Below are positions 6,818 to 14,000 of a stretch of 17,606 bases of DNA, piece after piece. The position numbers and the translations under genes were made by a program. Position 1 is the first letter of the stretch. Every line of letters begins with the position of its first letter. The stretch lies in assembly GCA_031269635.1 (NCBI GenBank), contig JAISYY010000314.1, forward strand, positions 1 to 17,606, in the 5' to 3' direction. Under the pieces are notes generated by a model. It saw nothing but the letters and a program-made list of their open reading frames with translations. It was not told where the DNA came from and ran no database searches. Source of the stretch: Tannerella sp. (GTDB lineage: Bacteria; Bacteroidota; Bacteroidia; Bacteroidales; Tannerellaceae).

Positions 6818-7582
6818 ATGGGACAGAAAGTAAATCCGATTAGTAATCGTTTAGGAATTATCCGCGGTTGGGACTCCAATTGGTACGGCGGAAAGAATTA
6901 TGGCGATATGTTGTTGGAAGACAGCAAGATCCGTAAATATCTGAATGCCCGTCTGGCAAAGGCAAGTATTTCGCGTATTGTGATTGAGCGTACGCTCAAA
7001 CTGATCACCATCACCGTGTGTACGTCGCGTCCCGGTATCATCATCGGGAAAGCCGGTTCGGAAGTTGACAAACTGAAGGAAGAACTTAAGAAAATTACCG
7101 ATAAGGAAGTTCAGATCAATATCTTCGAAATAAAACGCCCGGAACTGGATGCCGTGATTGTGGCAAATAATATCGCCCGTCAGCTGGAAGGGAAAATAGC
7201 CTACCGTCGTGCGATTAAGATGGCGATTGGGACTACGATGCGAATGGGAGCCGAAGGAATAAAAGTGTTGGTATCCGGCCGTTTGAACGGAGCTGAAATG
7301 GCCCGTTCGGAAATGTATAAAGAGGGCCGTACGCCGCTGCATACATTCCGCGCCGATATTGATTATGCATTAGCTGAAGCTTTGACAAAAGTAGGCCTTT
7401 TGGGTATCAAAGTCTGGATTTGCCGTGGCGAACTATATGGTAAGAGAGATTTGGCGCCTTCGTTTACGTCGTCGAAAGATCTTGGCCGTAAAAGCGAAAA
7501 TTCGGGACGCGGAGAGAAGCCTTTTAAGAGAAGAAGAGGTGACAGAGACAGGGATAGAGACAGAGAAAAGGCGAATCGTTAA
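6818..7582 (+). CDS. rpsC: 30S ribosomal protein S3 (uS3)
   Basis: S3 shapes the mRNA entry tunnel and contributes to helicase activity on incoming mRNA. The 254-aa protein has the N-terminal MGQKVNPISNRLG, a KH domain with GKAG at residues 77-80, and the C-terminal domain ending near VWICRGELYGKRD. Beyond it is a basic tail absent from E. coli S3 (233 aa): it ends with four Asp-Arg pairs encoded by a hexamer repeat at 7541-7564. The tail is probably disordered. Start at 6818 is 6 nt after rplV. Confidence 0.98.
   Translation: MGQKVNPISNRLGIIRGWDSNWYGGKNYGDMLLEDSKIRKYLNARLAKASISRIVIERTLKLITITVCTSRPGIIIGKAGSEVDKLKEELKKITDKEVQINIFEIKRPELDAVIVANNIARQLEGKIAYRRAIKMAIGTTMRMGAEGIKVLVSGRLNGAEMARSEMYKEGRTPLHTFRADIDYALAEALTKVGLLGIKVWICRGELYGKRDLAPSFTSSKDLGRKSENSGRGEKPFKRRRGDRDRDRDREKANR
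7541..7564 (+). repeat. Coding hexamer repeat in the S3 tail
   Basis: Four consecutive copies of GAYAGR (gacaga, gacagg, gataga, gacaga) encode Asp-Arg four times near the C-terminus of S3. Such a short tandem array can change copy number by replication slippage without breaking the frame. Confidence 0.85.
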
Positions 7583-7600
7583 ACATAAAAATGAAGTGTT

Positions 7601-8035
7601 ATGTTACAACCTAAAAAAGTAAAATACAGAAGGCCGCAAAAAGGCCGTGCAAAAGGCTTCGCGCAGCGTGGCAATCAGTTGGCATTCGGTTCGTTCGGAA
7701 TCAAATCGTTAGGGACTATATGGCTCACGGGCCGCCAACTCGAAGCCGCCCGTGTGGCAGTGACAAGGTATATGCAACGTCAAGGTCAGGTATGGCTCAG
7801 GGTTTTTCCGGATAAGCCCATTACAAAGAAACCTGCCGATGTGCGTATGGGTAAAGGAAAAGGAGATCCGGAAGGTTTTGTCGCTCCGGTAACGCCGGGA
7901 CGGATGATATTTGAAATCGAAGGCGTTTCTTTTGATATTGCAAAAGAAGCATTACGCCTTGCAGCGCAAAAACTTCCCGTGATAACAAAGTTTGTGGTGC
8001 GTCGCGATTATGACATTAAAAATGAAAATGTGTAA
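7601..8035 (+). CDS. rplP: 50S ribosomal protein L16 (uL16)
   Basis: L16 helps organise the A-site region of the large subunit and positions aminoacyl-tRNA. The 144-aa protein begins LQPKKVKYRRPQKGRAKG and contains RVFPDKPITKKPADVRMGKGKG, including the arginine equivalent to E. coli R81 that is hydroxylated by YcfD/RoxA. Length is a little over the 136 aa of E. coli because of a charged C-terminal end (DYDIKNENV). It lies 18 nt after rpsC and 5 nt before rpmC. Confidence 0.98.
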   Translation: MLQPKKVKYRRPQKGRAKGFAQRGNQLAFGSFGIKSLGTIWLTGRQLEAARVAVTRYMQRQGQVWLRVFPDKPITKKPADVRMGKGKGDPEGFVAPVTPGRMIFEIEGVSFDIAKEALRLAAQKLPVITKFVVRRDYDIKNENV

Positions 8036-8040
8036 GAGTT

Positions 8041-8241
8041 ATGAAGAATGTAGAAGTAAAAGGGCTTAGCACCAAAGAACTGAAAGAAAAAATAGATGCG
8101 GAGGCGGTTTCTCTGAATCAGATGAAGATCAATCACAGTATTTCCCCGTTGGATAATCCTGCACAAATCAAACACTTACGCAGAACAATCGCCCGTTTGA
8201 AAACGGAGTTGCATCAAAGAGAACAGATAATTAATAAATAA
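8041..8241 (+). CDS. rpmC: 50S ribosomal protein L29 (uL29)
   Basis: L29 is a small two-helix protein near the tunnel exit next to L23. The 66-aa product has the family pattern: LSTKELKEKI in the first helix, then NPAQIKHLRRTIARLKTEL, matching the conserved I(R/K)xxRRxIARxxT motif. Its TAA stop shares one base with an ATG at 8241, the upstream candidate start of rpsQ, suggesting coupled translation. Confidence 0.95.
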   Translation: MKNVEVKGLSTKELKEKIDAEAVSLNQMKINHSISPLDNPAQIKHLRRTIARLKTELHQREQIINK

Positions 8242-8249
8242 TGAGCCTG

Positions 8250-8507
8250 ATGGAAACAAGAAATTTAAGAAAAGAAAGAACAGGTGTTGTCTTGAGCAAT
8301 AAGATGGACAAAAGTATTACGGTTACCGTTAAATGGAAAGAGAAACATCCGATTTACGGCAAATTCGTAAATAAGACGAAAAAATATCATGCTCACGATG
8401 AGAAAAATGATTGTAACATCGGTGACACGGTGAAAATTATGGAAACACGTCCGTTGAGCAAAACGAAAAGATGGCGGTTGGTTCAAATAATCGAAAGGGC
8501 TAAATAA
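8250..8507 (+). CDS. rpsQ: 30S ribosomal protein S17 (uS17)
   Basis: S17 is a primary 16S rRNA-binding protein of the small-subunit body with an OB fold. From the ATG at 8250 it is 85 aa, starting METRNLRKERTGVVLSNKMDKSITV, which agrees with the family length. An in-frame ATG at 8241 would add MSL and form a TAATG overlap with rpmC; this alternative cannot be excluded. Conserved elements include HPIYGKFV, CNIGDTVKIMETRPLSKTKRW and the end VQIIERAK. rplN starts one base after the stop. Confidence 0.95.
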   Translation: METRNLRKERTGVVLSNKMDKSITVTVKWKEKHPIYGKFVNKTKKYHAHDEKNDCNIGDTVKIMETRPLSKTKRWRLVQIIERAK

Positions 8508-8508
8508 G

Positions 8509-8874
8509 ATGATACAGCAAGAATCAAGATTAGTAGTTGCGGATAATAGCGGTGCGAAAGAAGCGCTGTGTATCCGCGTATTGGGAGGGACACGCAGGCG
8601 TTATGCTTCTGTCGGCGACATCATTGTCGTTTCCGTTAAAAATGTTCTTCCGGCAAGCGACATGAAAAAAGGCGCAGTATCGAAAGCGATTGTCGTTCGT
8701 ACGAAAAAAGAAATACGCCGTCAGGACGGTTCCTATATTCGTTTCGATGATAACGCATGTGTACTGTTGAATCAGGCAGGCGAAATCCGCGGCAGCCGTA
8801 TATTTGGTCCGGTAGCCCGTGAACTTCGTGCGACGAATATGAAAATAGTATCATTGGCACCTGAAGTGCTTTAA
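8509..8874 (+). CDS. rplN: 50S ribosomal protein L14 (uL14)
   Basis: L14 lies at the subunit interface and is the binding site of the silencing factor RsfS. The 121-aa protein starts MIQQESRLVVADNSGAKEALCIRVLGG and contains FDDNACVLLN and the ending GSRIFGPVARELR, all standard. It opens the spc part of the cluster with only a single base after rpsQ, so the S10 and spc units are merged here. Confidence 0.98.
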   Translation: MIQQESRLVVADNSGAKEALCIRVLGGTRRRYASVGDIIVVSVKNVLPASDMKKGAVSKAIVVRTKKEIRRQDGSYIRFDDNACVLLNQAGEIRGSRIFGPVARELRATNMKIVSLAPEVL

Positions 8875-8894
8875 ATATGTAAACAGTTATTGTG

Positions 8895-9230
8895 ATGAGT
8901 AAATTACACATAAAAAAAGGCGACATCGTTTATGTAAATGCCGGTGAGGACAAAGGTAAAACGGGACGTATATTAAAAGTACTCGTTGACGAAAAACGTG
9001 CCATTGTCGAAGGTATAAACATGGTGACGAAACATACGAAGCCGAATGCAAAAAGTCCGCAGGGCGGAAGAGAAACAGTGGAAGCTTCCGTACACATCTC
9101 GAACTTGAATCCGATAGATCCGAAGTCGGGTAAACCAACACGCGTCGGACATAGAGTTGTGGACGGTAAAGGAAAAAAGAAAAGTAAAATAGTGCGTTAT
9201 GCTAAAAGATCTGGGGAGGAATTGAAGTAA
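8895..9230 (+). CDS. rplX: 50S ribosomal protein L24 (uL24)
   Basis: L24 initiates large-subunit assembly and sits at the tunnel exit. The ATG at 8895 gives 111 aa starting MSKLHIKKGD; a GTG directly before it at 8892 would add one residue and is less likely. The KOW motif is visible as KKGDIVYVNAGEDKGKTGRILKV, followed by the conserved INMVTKH and PSPQGG-like KSPQGG. The last base of its stop codon is the first base of the rplE start (TAATG), so the two are likely translationally coupled. Confidence 0.96.
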   Translation: MSKLHIKKGDIVYVNAGEDKGKTGRILKVLVDEKRAIVEGINMVTKHTKPNAKSPQGGRETVEASVHISNLNPIDPKSGKPTRVGHRVVDGKGKKKSKIVRYAKRSGEELK

Positions 9231-9787
9231 TGAGTACAACTGCTACATTGAAACAGGTTTATAAGGAACGTATCGTTCCTGTACTGAAAAAAGAATTCAG
9301 TTATTCATCGGTCATGCAGGTGCCCGTTTTGGAAAAGATTGTGGTTAATCAAGGATTGGGTTTGGCTACAGCAGATAAAAAAATCATTGATGTCGCTATT
9401 GACGAATTGACGACAATAACCGGACAAAAAGCCGTAGCAACCTATTCCAAGAAGGATATTTCAAACTTTAAGCTGCGTCGTAAAATGCCGATAGGCGTTA
9501 TGGTGACGTTGCGTCATGAAAAAATGTATGAATTTCTGGAACGGCTTGTCCGCGTCGCTTTGCCGCGTATTCGCGACTTTAGAGGTATTGATAGCAAACT
9601 GGACGGACGTGGTAATTATACGCTCGGTATACAGGAGCAAATTATCTTTCCTGAAATAAATATTGATAATATTACTAAAATATTGGGAATGAATATTACC
9701 TTTGTGACCTCTGCGAAAACAGACGAGGAAGGGTATGCCCTGTTGAGAGAGTTTGGCTTGCCCTTTAAGAACGCAAAAAAGAATTAA
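9230..9787 (+). CDS. rplE: 50S ribosomal protein L5 (uL5)
   Basis: L5 carries 5S rRNA with L18 into the central protuberance and touches P-site tRNA. The 185-aa protein has the family segments PVLEKIVVNQGLG, the GQKAVATYSKKDISNFKLR stretch, MPIGVMVTLRHEKMYEFLERLV, RIRDFRGI and GNYTLGIQEQIIFPEI. Start overlaps the rplX stop by one base; a GGGGAGGA run at 9213-9220 inside the end of rplX could act as its ribosome binding site about 9 nt upstream. In E. coli this junction is the S8 repressor site of the spc operon; I see no clear equivalent. Confidence 0.98.
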   Translation: MSTTATLKQVYKERIVPVLKKEFSYSSVMQVPVLEKIVVNQGLGLATADKKIIDVAIDELTTITGQKAVATYSKKDISNFKLRRKMPIGVMVTLRHEKMYEFLERLVRVALPRIRDFRGIDSKLDGRGNYTLGIQEQIIFPEINIDNITKILGMNITFVTSAKTDEEGYALLREFGLPFKNAKKN

Positions 9788-9792
9788 GAGAT

Positions 9793-10062
9793 ATGGCAAA
9801 AGAATCAATGAAGGCTCGTGAAGTGAAAAGAGCCAAGTTAATAGCTAAGTATGCTGCAAAGAGAGCGCAGTTGAAAGCAGAAGGCAAATATGAAGAACTT
9901 CAGTCTTTGCCGAAGAATGCTTCGCCCGTTCGTTTGCACAACCGCTGTAAAATTACCGGACGTCCGAAAGGATATATGCGTCAGTTTGGTATTTCACGTA
10001 TACAATTCCGTGAAATGGCTTCAAGCGGACTCATCCCCGGTGTAAAAAAAGCAAGCTGGTGA
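9793..10062 (+). CDS. rpsN: 30S ribosomal protein S14, zinc-free form (uS14)
   Basis: S14 completes the head of the small subunit near the A site. The 89-aa protein starts MAKESMKAREVKR and has NRCKITGRPKGYMRQFGISR and the end GLIPGVKKASW. It has the long form without the CxxC zinc pair; the only cysteine is C52 in NRCK. This is the usual chromosomal copy, not a zinc-starvation substitute. It follows rplE by 5 nt and precedes a 64-nt gap with a hairpin. Confidence 0.97.
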   Translation: MAKESMKAREVKRAKLIAKYAAKRAQLKAEGKYEELQSLPKNASPVRLHNRCKITGRPKGYMRQFGISRIQFREMASSGLIPGVKKASW

Positions 10063-10088
10063 GAGAAAAATATAGTGTTTTATTAAAT

Positions 10089-10112
10089 ATTGTCCCGACA
10101 GACGGGATCAAT
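10089..10112 (+). promoter_or_regulatory. Hairpin in the rpsN-rpsH gap
   Basis: ATTGTCCCG at 10089-10097 pairs with CGGGA (10103-10107) and CAAT (10109-10112), with loop ACAGA and a single bulged T at 10108: a nine-base-pair stem with a GC-rich top. No T-run follows, so a simple intrinsic terminator is unlikely. It lies 14 nt before the rpsH start and may affect translation or mRNA processing there. Role inferred only. Confidence 0.55.
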
Positions 10113-10126
10113 TTAATTGTAAAAAT

Positions 10127-10522
10127 ATGACAGATCCTATTGCAGATTATTTAACGAGATTGCGAAATGCAATCAAGGCGCAGCACAGAGTAGTAGAAGT
10201 GCCGGCGTCGAACTTGAAAAAAGAGATCACAAAGATCCTTTTTGACAAAGGCTACATACTTAATTTTAAGTTTGTAGACGAAGGTCCGCAGGGTACGATC
10301 AAAGTAGCCCTGAAGTATGACTTGGTAAACAAAGTTAACGCGATTAAGAAACTCCAACGGGTTTCTTCTCCGGGTTTACGTAAATATACGGGTTATAAAG
10401 ATATACCCCGTGTATTGAATGGTTTGGGTATTGCTATTCTTTCTACTTCAAAAGGTGTGATGACCGATAAGGAAGCACGCGATTTGAAGATTGGCGGCGA
10501 GGTATTATGTTTTATCTATTAA
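10127..10522 (+). CDS. rpsH: 30S ribosomal protein S8 (uS8)
   Basis: S8 binds the central domain of 16S rRNA and in E. coli also represses the spc operon. The 131-aa protein begins MTDPIADYLTRLRNAIKA, has the central RVSSPGLRKYTGYKDIPRVLNGLGIAILSTSKGVMTD, and ends GGEVLCFIY, all hallmark S8 sequence. The 64-nt space before it, with a hairpin, sets it apart from the otherwise tight spacing. Downstream, a GAGGAGG starts two bases after its stop and serves rplF. Confidence 0.98.
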   Translation: MTDPIADYLTRLRNAIKAQHRVVEVPASNLKKEITKILFDKGYILNFKFVDEGPQGTIKVALKYDLVNKVNAIKKLQRVSSPGLRKYTGYKDIPRVLNGLGIAILSTSKGVMTDKEARDLKIGGEVLCFIY

Positions 10523-10524
10523 TG

Positions 10525-10530
10525 AGGAGG
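10525..10530 (+). promoter_or_regulatory. Shine-Dalgarno sequence of rplF
   Basis: AGGAGG (within GAGGAGG, 10524-10530) lies 8 nt before the rplF ATG at 10539. It supports that start over in-frame codons further upstream inside rpsH. Confidence 0.7.
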
Positions 10531-10538
10531 AAAGAAGA

Positions 10539-11090
10539 ATGTCAAGAATAGGAAAATTACCGATACAGATTCCCGCGGGAGTTTCGATTACCCAGAAAGA
10601 GGGAGTGGTTACCGTGAAAGGCCCTAAAGGTGAACTTTCACAAGTTGTGAACCCGGATATTACCGTAAATGTAAACGGTGGCGTATTGACCGTAGAAAGA
10701 CCTACGGATGAAAGAAATCACCGCGCCCTCCACGGCCTTTACCGTGCGTTGATAAATAATATGGTAGTCGGCGTGTCCAATGGCTACAAAAAAGAACTTG
10801 AATTGGTTGGGGTCGGTTATCGCGCCTCAAATACGGGACAACTGCTTGAGCTTTCACTTGGATATACACATAATATCTTTCTTGAATTGCCGGCGGACAT
10901 TAAAGTTGAGACTAAGTCGGAACGTAATAAAAGCCCGCTTATTATATTGGAATCGGCCGACAAACAGTTGCTCGGACAAGTTTGCGCCAAGATACGCTCG
11001 TTCCGTAAGCCTGAACCTTATAAAGGGAAAGGTATTAAGTTTGTGGGTGAAGTGATCAGAAGAAAATCAGGTAAATCTGCGGCTAAATAA
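10539..11090 (+). CDS. rplF: 50S ribosomal protein L6 (uL6)
   Basis: L6 sits at the base of the L7/L12 stalk near the factor-binding site. The ATG at 10539 gives 183 aa with the standard MSRIGKLPIQIPAGV start; a longer reading from TTG at 10491 would run through the end of rpsH and is rejected. The two tandem L6 folds are visible: the first around VTVKGPKGELS and RALHGLYRALINNMVVGVS, the second with LELVGVGYRA and the signature PEPYKGKGIKF near the C-terminus. rplR follows after 22 nt. Confidence 0.98.
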   Translation: MSRIGKLPIQIPAGVSITQKEGVVTVKGPKGELSQVVNPDITVNVNGGVLTVERPTDERNHRALHGLYRALINNMVVGVSNGYKKELELVGVGYRASNTGQLLELSLGYTHNIFLELPADIKVETKSERNKSPLIILESADKQLLGQVCAKIRSFRKPEPYKGKGIKFVGEVIRRKSGKSAAK

Positions 11091-11112
11091 GGCCTCGTAA
11101 ATAGAAATTAAT

Positions 11113-11457
11113 ATGGTAGCGAAAGATTTAAGAAGATTAAAGATTAAGAAAAGTATTCGGGGTAAAATTTCCGGAACAGCCGAACGTCCGCGTCTGACTG
11201 TATTCAGAAGCAACAAGCAGATATATGCACAAGTTATTAATGATGTGGAAGGCCGGACGATTGCCGCTGCTTCGTCGTTGAAATTGACAGACAAAGTATC
11301 GAAGAAAGAACTTGCTGCAAAAGTCGGTGAGCTGGTGGCAAAGAATGCACAGGCTGCCGGCATACAGACGGTAGTATTCGATCGTAACGGATATTTGTAT
11401 CATGGGAGAATTAAAGAGTTGGCTGATGCCGCACGTAACGGTGGACTTAAATTTTGA
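11113..11457 (+). CDS. rplR: 50S ribosomal protein L18 (uL18)
   Basis: L18 binds 5S rRNA and, with L5, anchors it in the central protuberance. The 114-aa protein has a basic N-terminus (DLRRLKIKKSIRGKISG), the conserved ERPRLTVFRSNKQIYAQVIND, and the C-terminal FDRNGYLYHGRIKELADAAR followed by NGGLKF. Length is typical (117 in E. coli). The gap to rpsE is 5 nt. Confidence 0.98.
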   Translation: MVAKDLRRLKIKKSIRGKISGTAERPRLTVFRSNKQIYAQVINDVEGRTIAAASSLKLTDKVSKKELAAKVGELVAKNAQAAGIQTVVFDRNGYLYHGRIKELADAARNGGLKF

Positions 11458-11462
11458 TAACA

Positions 11463-11978
11463 ATGGCAATAAACAATAAAGTTAAATCTACGAACGATTT
11501 AGAGTTAAAAGATAAATTAGTAGCAATCAACCGTGTTACAAAAGTGACGAAAGGCGGACGTACGTTTACGTTTGCAGCCATCGTTGTAGTGGGTAACGAA
11601 GACGGTGTGATCGGCTGGGGCTTGGGAAAAGCGGGTGAAGTAACTACTGCCATTGAAAAAGGCGTAGAAGCCGCTAAAAAGAATTTGGTGAAGATCCCTA
11701 TTTATAAAGGAACAATCCCTCATGAACAAATTGCCAAGTTTGGCGGAGCGGAAGTCTTACTTCGTCCGGCATCACCGGGTACGGGCGTAAAAGCCGGGGG
11801 CGCCATGCGTGCCGTACTTGAAAGTGTAGGCGTTAAAGACGTGCTCGCAAAGTCGAAAGGTTCTTCTAACCCGCACAATTTGGTGAAGGCTACATTTGCC
11901 GCATTGAACGAAATGAGAAGTCCTTATATGGTTGCTCAGAACAGAGGTATCTCTTTGGAAAAAGTATTTAAAGGTTAA
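11463..11978 (+). CDS. rpsE: 30S ribosomal protein S5 (uS5)
   Basis: S5 helps form the mRNA entry pore and affects decoding accuracy. I place the start at the ATG at 11463 (MAINNKVKSTNDLELKDKLV, 171 aa); the TTG at 11454 would overlap the rplR stop. The N-terminal double-stranded RNA-binding domain contains VTKGGRTFTFAAIVVVGNEDG, the loop changed in spectinomycin resistance elsewhere, here without an evident resistance change. The C-terminal domain has HPLVK-type SNPHNLVKATFAAL and ends FKG. An AAGGAGG starts just past its stop for rpmD. Confidence 0.97.
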   Translation: MAINNKVKSTNDLELKDKLVAINRVTKVTKGGRTFTFAAIVVVGNEDGVIGWGLGKAGEVTTAIEKGVEAAKKNLVKIPIYKGTIPHEQIAKFGGAEVLLRPASPGTGVKAGGAMRAVLESVGVKDVLAKSKGSSNPHNLVKATFAALNEMRSPYMVAQNRGISLEKVFKG

Positions 11979-11979
11979 A

Positions 11980-11986
11980 AAGGAGG
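11980..11986 (+). promoter_or_regulatory. Shine-Dalgarno sequence of rpmD
   Basis: AAGGAGG ends 9 nt before the rpmD ATG at 11996, one of three strong purine-rich sites in the window. Confidence 0.7.
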
Positions 11987-11995
11987 AAACGAATT

Positions 11996-12172
11996 ATGGC
12001 AAAAATCAGAATAACACAAATTAAGAGCCGTATCGGCAGCCCGAAAGATCAAAAGAGAACTTTAGACGCTCTGGGACTGACAAAAATGCATAAGACGGTA
12101 GAACATGAAGCTACTCCGTCAATAGAAGGCATGGTGAGAAAAGTGAAACATTTGGTTTCCGTTGAAAAATAA
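11996..12172 (+). CDS. rpmD: 50S ribosomal protein L30 (uL30)
   Basis: L30 is a small peripheral protein of the large subunit that contacts 5S rRNA neighbourhood helices. The 58-aa reading frame starts MAKIRITQIKSRIG and contains PKDQKRTLDALGLTKMHKTV, the L30 signature, and ends VKHLVSVEK. Length is normal for the bacterial protein. It sits in its standard place between rpsE and rplO with a clear ribosome binding site 9 nt upstream. This gene is easily missed because of its size. Confidence 0.97.
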   Translation: MAKIRITQIKSRIGSPKDQKRTLDALGLTKMHKTVEHEATPSIEGMVRKVKHLVSVEK

Positions 12173-12198
12173 TAGTTACGAGTAAAAAATTAAACGAT

Positions 12199-12645
12199 AT
12201 GAATTTATCAAATTTAAAACCCGCAAAAGGCGCTACAAAAACCCGTAAAAGAATCGGTCGCGGACCGGGATCGGGACTTGGAGGCACCTCAACAAGAGGT
12301 CATAAGGGAGCGAAAGCGCGTTCCGGTTACAAAAACAAAACAGGTTTTGAAGGTGGTCAGATGCCATTGCAACGCCGTTTGCCGAAATTTGGCTTCAAAA
12401 ACATTAACCGTGTTGAATACAAAGCAATCAATCTTTCTACCTTGCAGAAGATGGCCGAAGAACGGAATATCTTGAAGATTGGTGTGGAGGAGTTGATAAC
12501 GGCAGGTTTTATATCTTCTTCCCAACTCGTTAAAATCCTTGCCAAAGGAGAATTGACGGCAAAGGTTGATGTCGAAGCGCATGCTTTTTCAAAGACAGCC
12601 GAAGCGGCAATAACAGCAGTAGGTGGAACCGCAAAAAAACTCTAA
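12199..12645 (+). CDS. rplO: 50S ribosomal protein L15 (uL15)
   Basis: L15 is a late-assembly protein of the large subunit that threads between 23S rRNA domains. The 148-aa protein has the glycine- and arginine-rich N-terminal extension (RKRIGRGPGSGLGGTSTRG, HKGAKARSG), then EGGQMPLQRRLPKFGF, and a globular C-terminal domain ending AVGGTAKKL. Both regions are standard. The gap to secY is 6 nt, matching the classic rplO-secY coupling. Confidence 0.97.
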   Translation: MNLSNLKPAKGATKTRKRIGRGPGSGLGGTSTRGHKGAKARSGYKNKTGFEGGQMPLQRRLPKFGFKNINRVEYKAINLSTLQKMAEERNILKIGVEELITAGFISSSQLVKILAKGELTAKVDVEAHAFSKTAEAAITAVGGTAKKL

Positions 12646-12651
12646 ACAATC

Positions 12652-13992
12652 ATGAGAGTCGTTAATACTATAAAGAATATATGGAAGATTGAGGATCTCA
12701 GAAAGCGTATCCTTATAACTTTGCTATACGTAACTATTTATCTGTTTGGAACGTATGTAGTTATTCCGGGCGTTGATCCGAAAGACCTGACGGGTTTGGC
12801 CAATCAAACCCGCGGCGGTCTGATGGCTTTGCTGGATATGTTTTCCGGAGGCGCCTTTTCCAACGCATCCATATTTGCATTGGGAATCATGCCTTATATC
12901 TCGGCATCTATCGTGATGCAGTTGATGGCGATCGTTGTTCCTTCGTTTCAGAAAATGCAGCGGGAAGGCGAGAGCGGACGTAGAAAAATCAACCAGATGA
13001 CGCGTTATCTCACAGTGCTCATCCTTGTTGTCCAGGGTTTTGCCTATCTGACAAACCTTGAACTGCAAATGGCGCAAATCGGAGCTTCGCTTCCTTCGGG
13101 ATTGTGGTTTAGATTACAATCTATCATCATCATGGCCGCAGGCAGTATGTTTGTGCTCTGGCTGGGCGAACGTATCACGGATAAAGGTATAGGAAACGGA
13201 ATATCATTTATTATCATGATCGGTATAATCAACCGTTTGCCCCGTTCGATCGTGGAAGAATTTACTTCGCGTATGAATGAACAGGCGGGAGGTCTGGTTA
13301 TGTTCCTTATTGAAATGCTGGGTCTTTTATTGGTGATTGCAGGCGCTATCCTGTTGGTGCAGGGTACGCGTAAAGTCCCCGTTCAATATGCAAAACGCAT
13401 TGTAGGTAATAAACAATATGGCGGTGCACGTCAATATATACCGCTGAAAGTGAATGCAGCGAATGTGATGCCTATTATCTTTGCACAGGCCATCATGTTT
13501 ATTCCCATTACCGTAGTGGGGATGTTCAAAGGCGGCGAAGTCGGTTCATTCTGGCAGGCATTTATGGATAATACGGGATTCTGGTATAATTTTGTATTTG
13601 CCGTGATGATTATCGCGTTTACGTATTTCTATACGGCGATCACGATAAATCCAACGCAAATGGCCGACGACCTGAAACGGAATAACGGATTCATACCGGG
13701 CGTTAAACCAGGCAAGGCGACCAAAGATTATTTGGACGGTATTATGGACCGAATTACATTGCCGGGAGCTTTTTTCCTTGCTATCGTTGCCATTCTACCA
13801 GCGTTTGCACAACTGGCCGGAGTAAGTATGGGATTTTCCCAGTTTTTCGGAGGAACATCGCTGCTTATTATGGTCGGTGTGATACTCGATACTCTTCAAC
13901 AAGTGGAGAGCCATTTGTTGATGCGTCACTACGACGGATTGTTGAAATCCGGAAGGATTAAAGGCCGTTCGGGCGCAGTTGCCGCATATTAA
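12652..13992 (+). CDS. secY: Preprotein translocase channel subunit SecY
   Basis: SecY forms the protein-conducting channel of SecYEG in the inner membrane for secreted and membrane proteins. The 446-aa product has the expected ten hydrophobic segments, the first at about residues 20-40, a plug region around 63-80 (MFSGGAFSNASIFALGIMPYI split by glycine turns), and a positively charged loop QREGESGRRKINQMTRYLT. The large cytoplasmic loops C4 (KVPVQYAKRIVGNKQYGGA) and C5 (NNGFIPGVKPGKATKDYLD) that contact ribosome and SecA are present. In C5 the position of E. coli R357 is lysine, K352. map follows after 8 nt; adk, often located here, is missing. Confidence 0.98.
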   Translation: MRVVNTIKNIWKIEDLRKRILITLLYVTIYLFGTYVVIPGVDPKDLTGLANQTRGGLMALLDMFSGGAFSNASIFALGIMPYISASIVMQLMAIVVPSFQKMQREGESGRRKINQMTRYLTVLILVVQGFAYLTNLELQMAQIGASLPSGLWFRLQSIIIMAAGSMFVLWLGERITDKGIGNGISFIIMIGIINRLPRSIVEEFTSRMNEQAGGLVMFLIEMLGLLLVIAGAILLVQGTRKVPVQYAKRIVGNKQYGGARQYIPLKVNAANVMPIIFAQAIMFIPITVVGMFKGGEVGSFWQAFMDNTGFWYNFVFAVMIIAFTYFYTAITINPTQMADDLKRNNGFIPGVKPGKATKDYLDGIMDRITLPGAFFLAIVAILPAFAQLAGVSMGFSQFFGGTSLLIMVGVILDTLQQVESHLLMRHYDGLLKSGRIKGRSGAVAAY

Positions 13993-14000
13993 TTTGATGT

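Noticed and set aside
10267..10274. TAAGTTTG inside rpsH as an internal promoter
   Set aside because: It matches the -7 consensus, but the nearest upstream TTTG is 22 bp away and it is inside coding sequence; such matches are expected by chance at this AT content.
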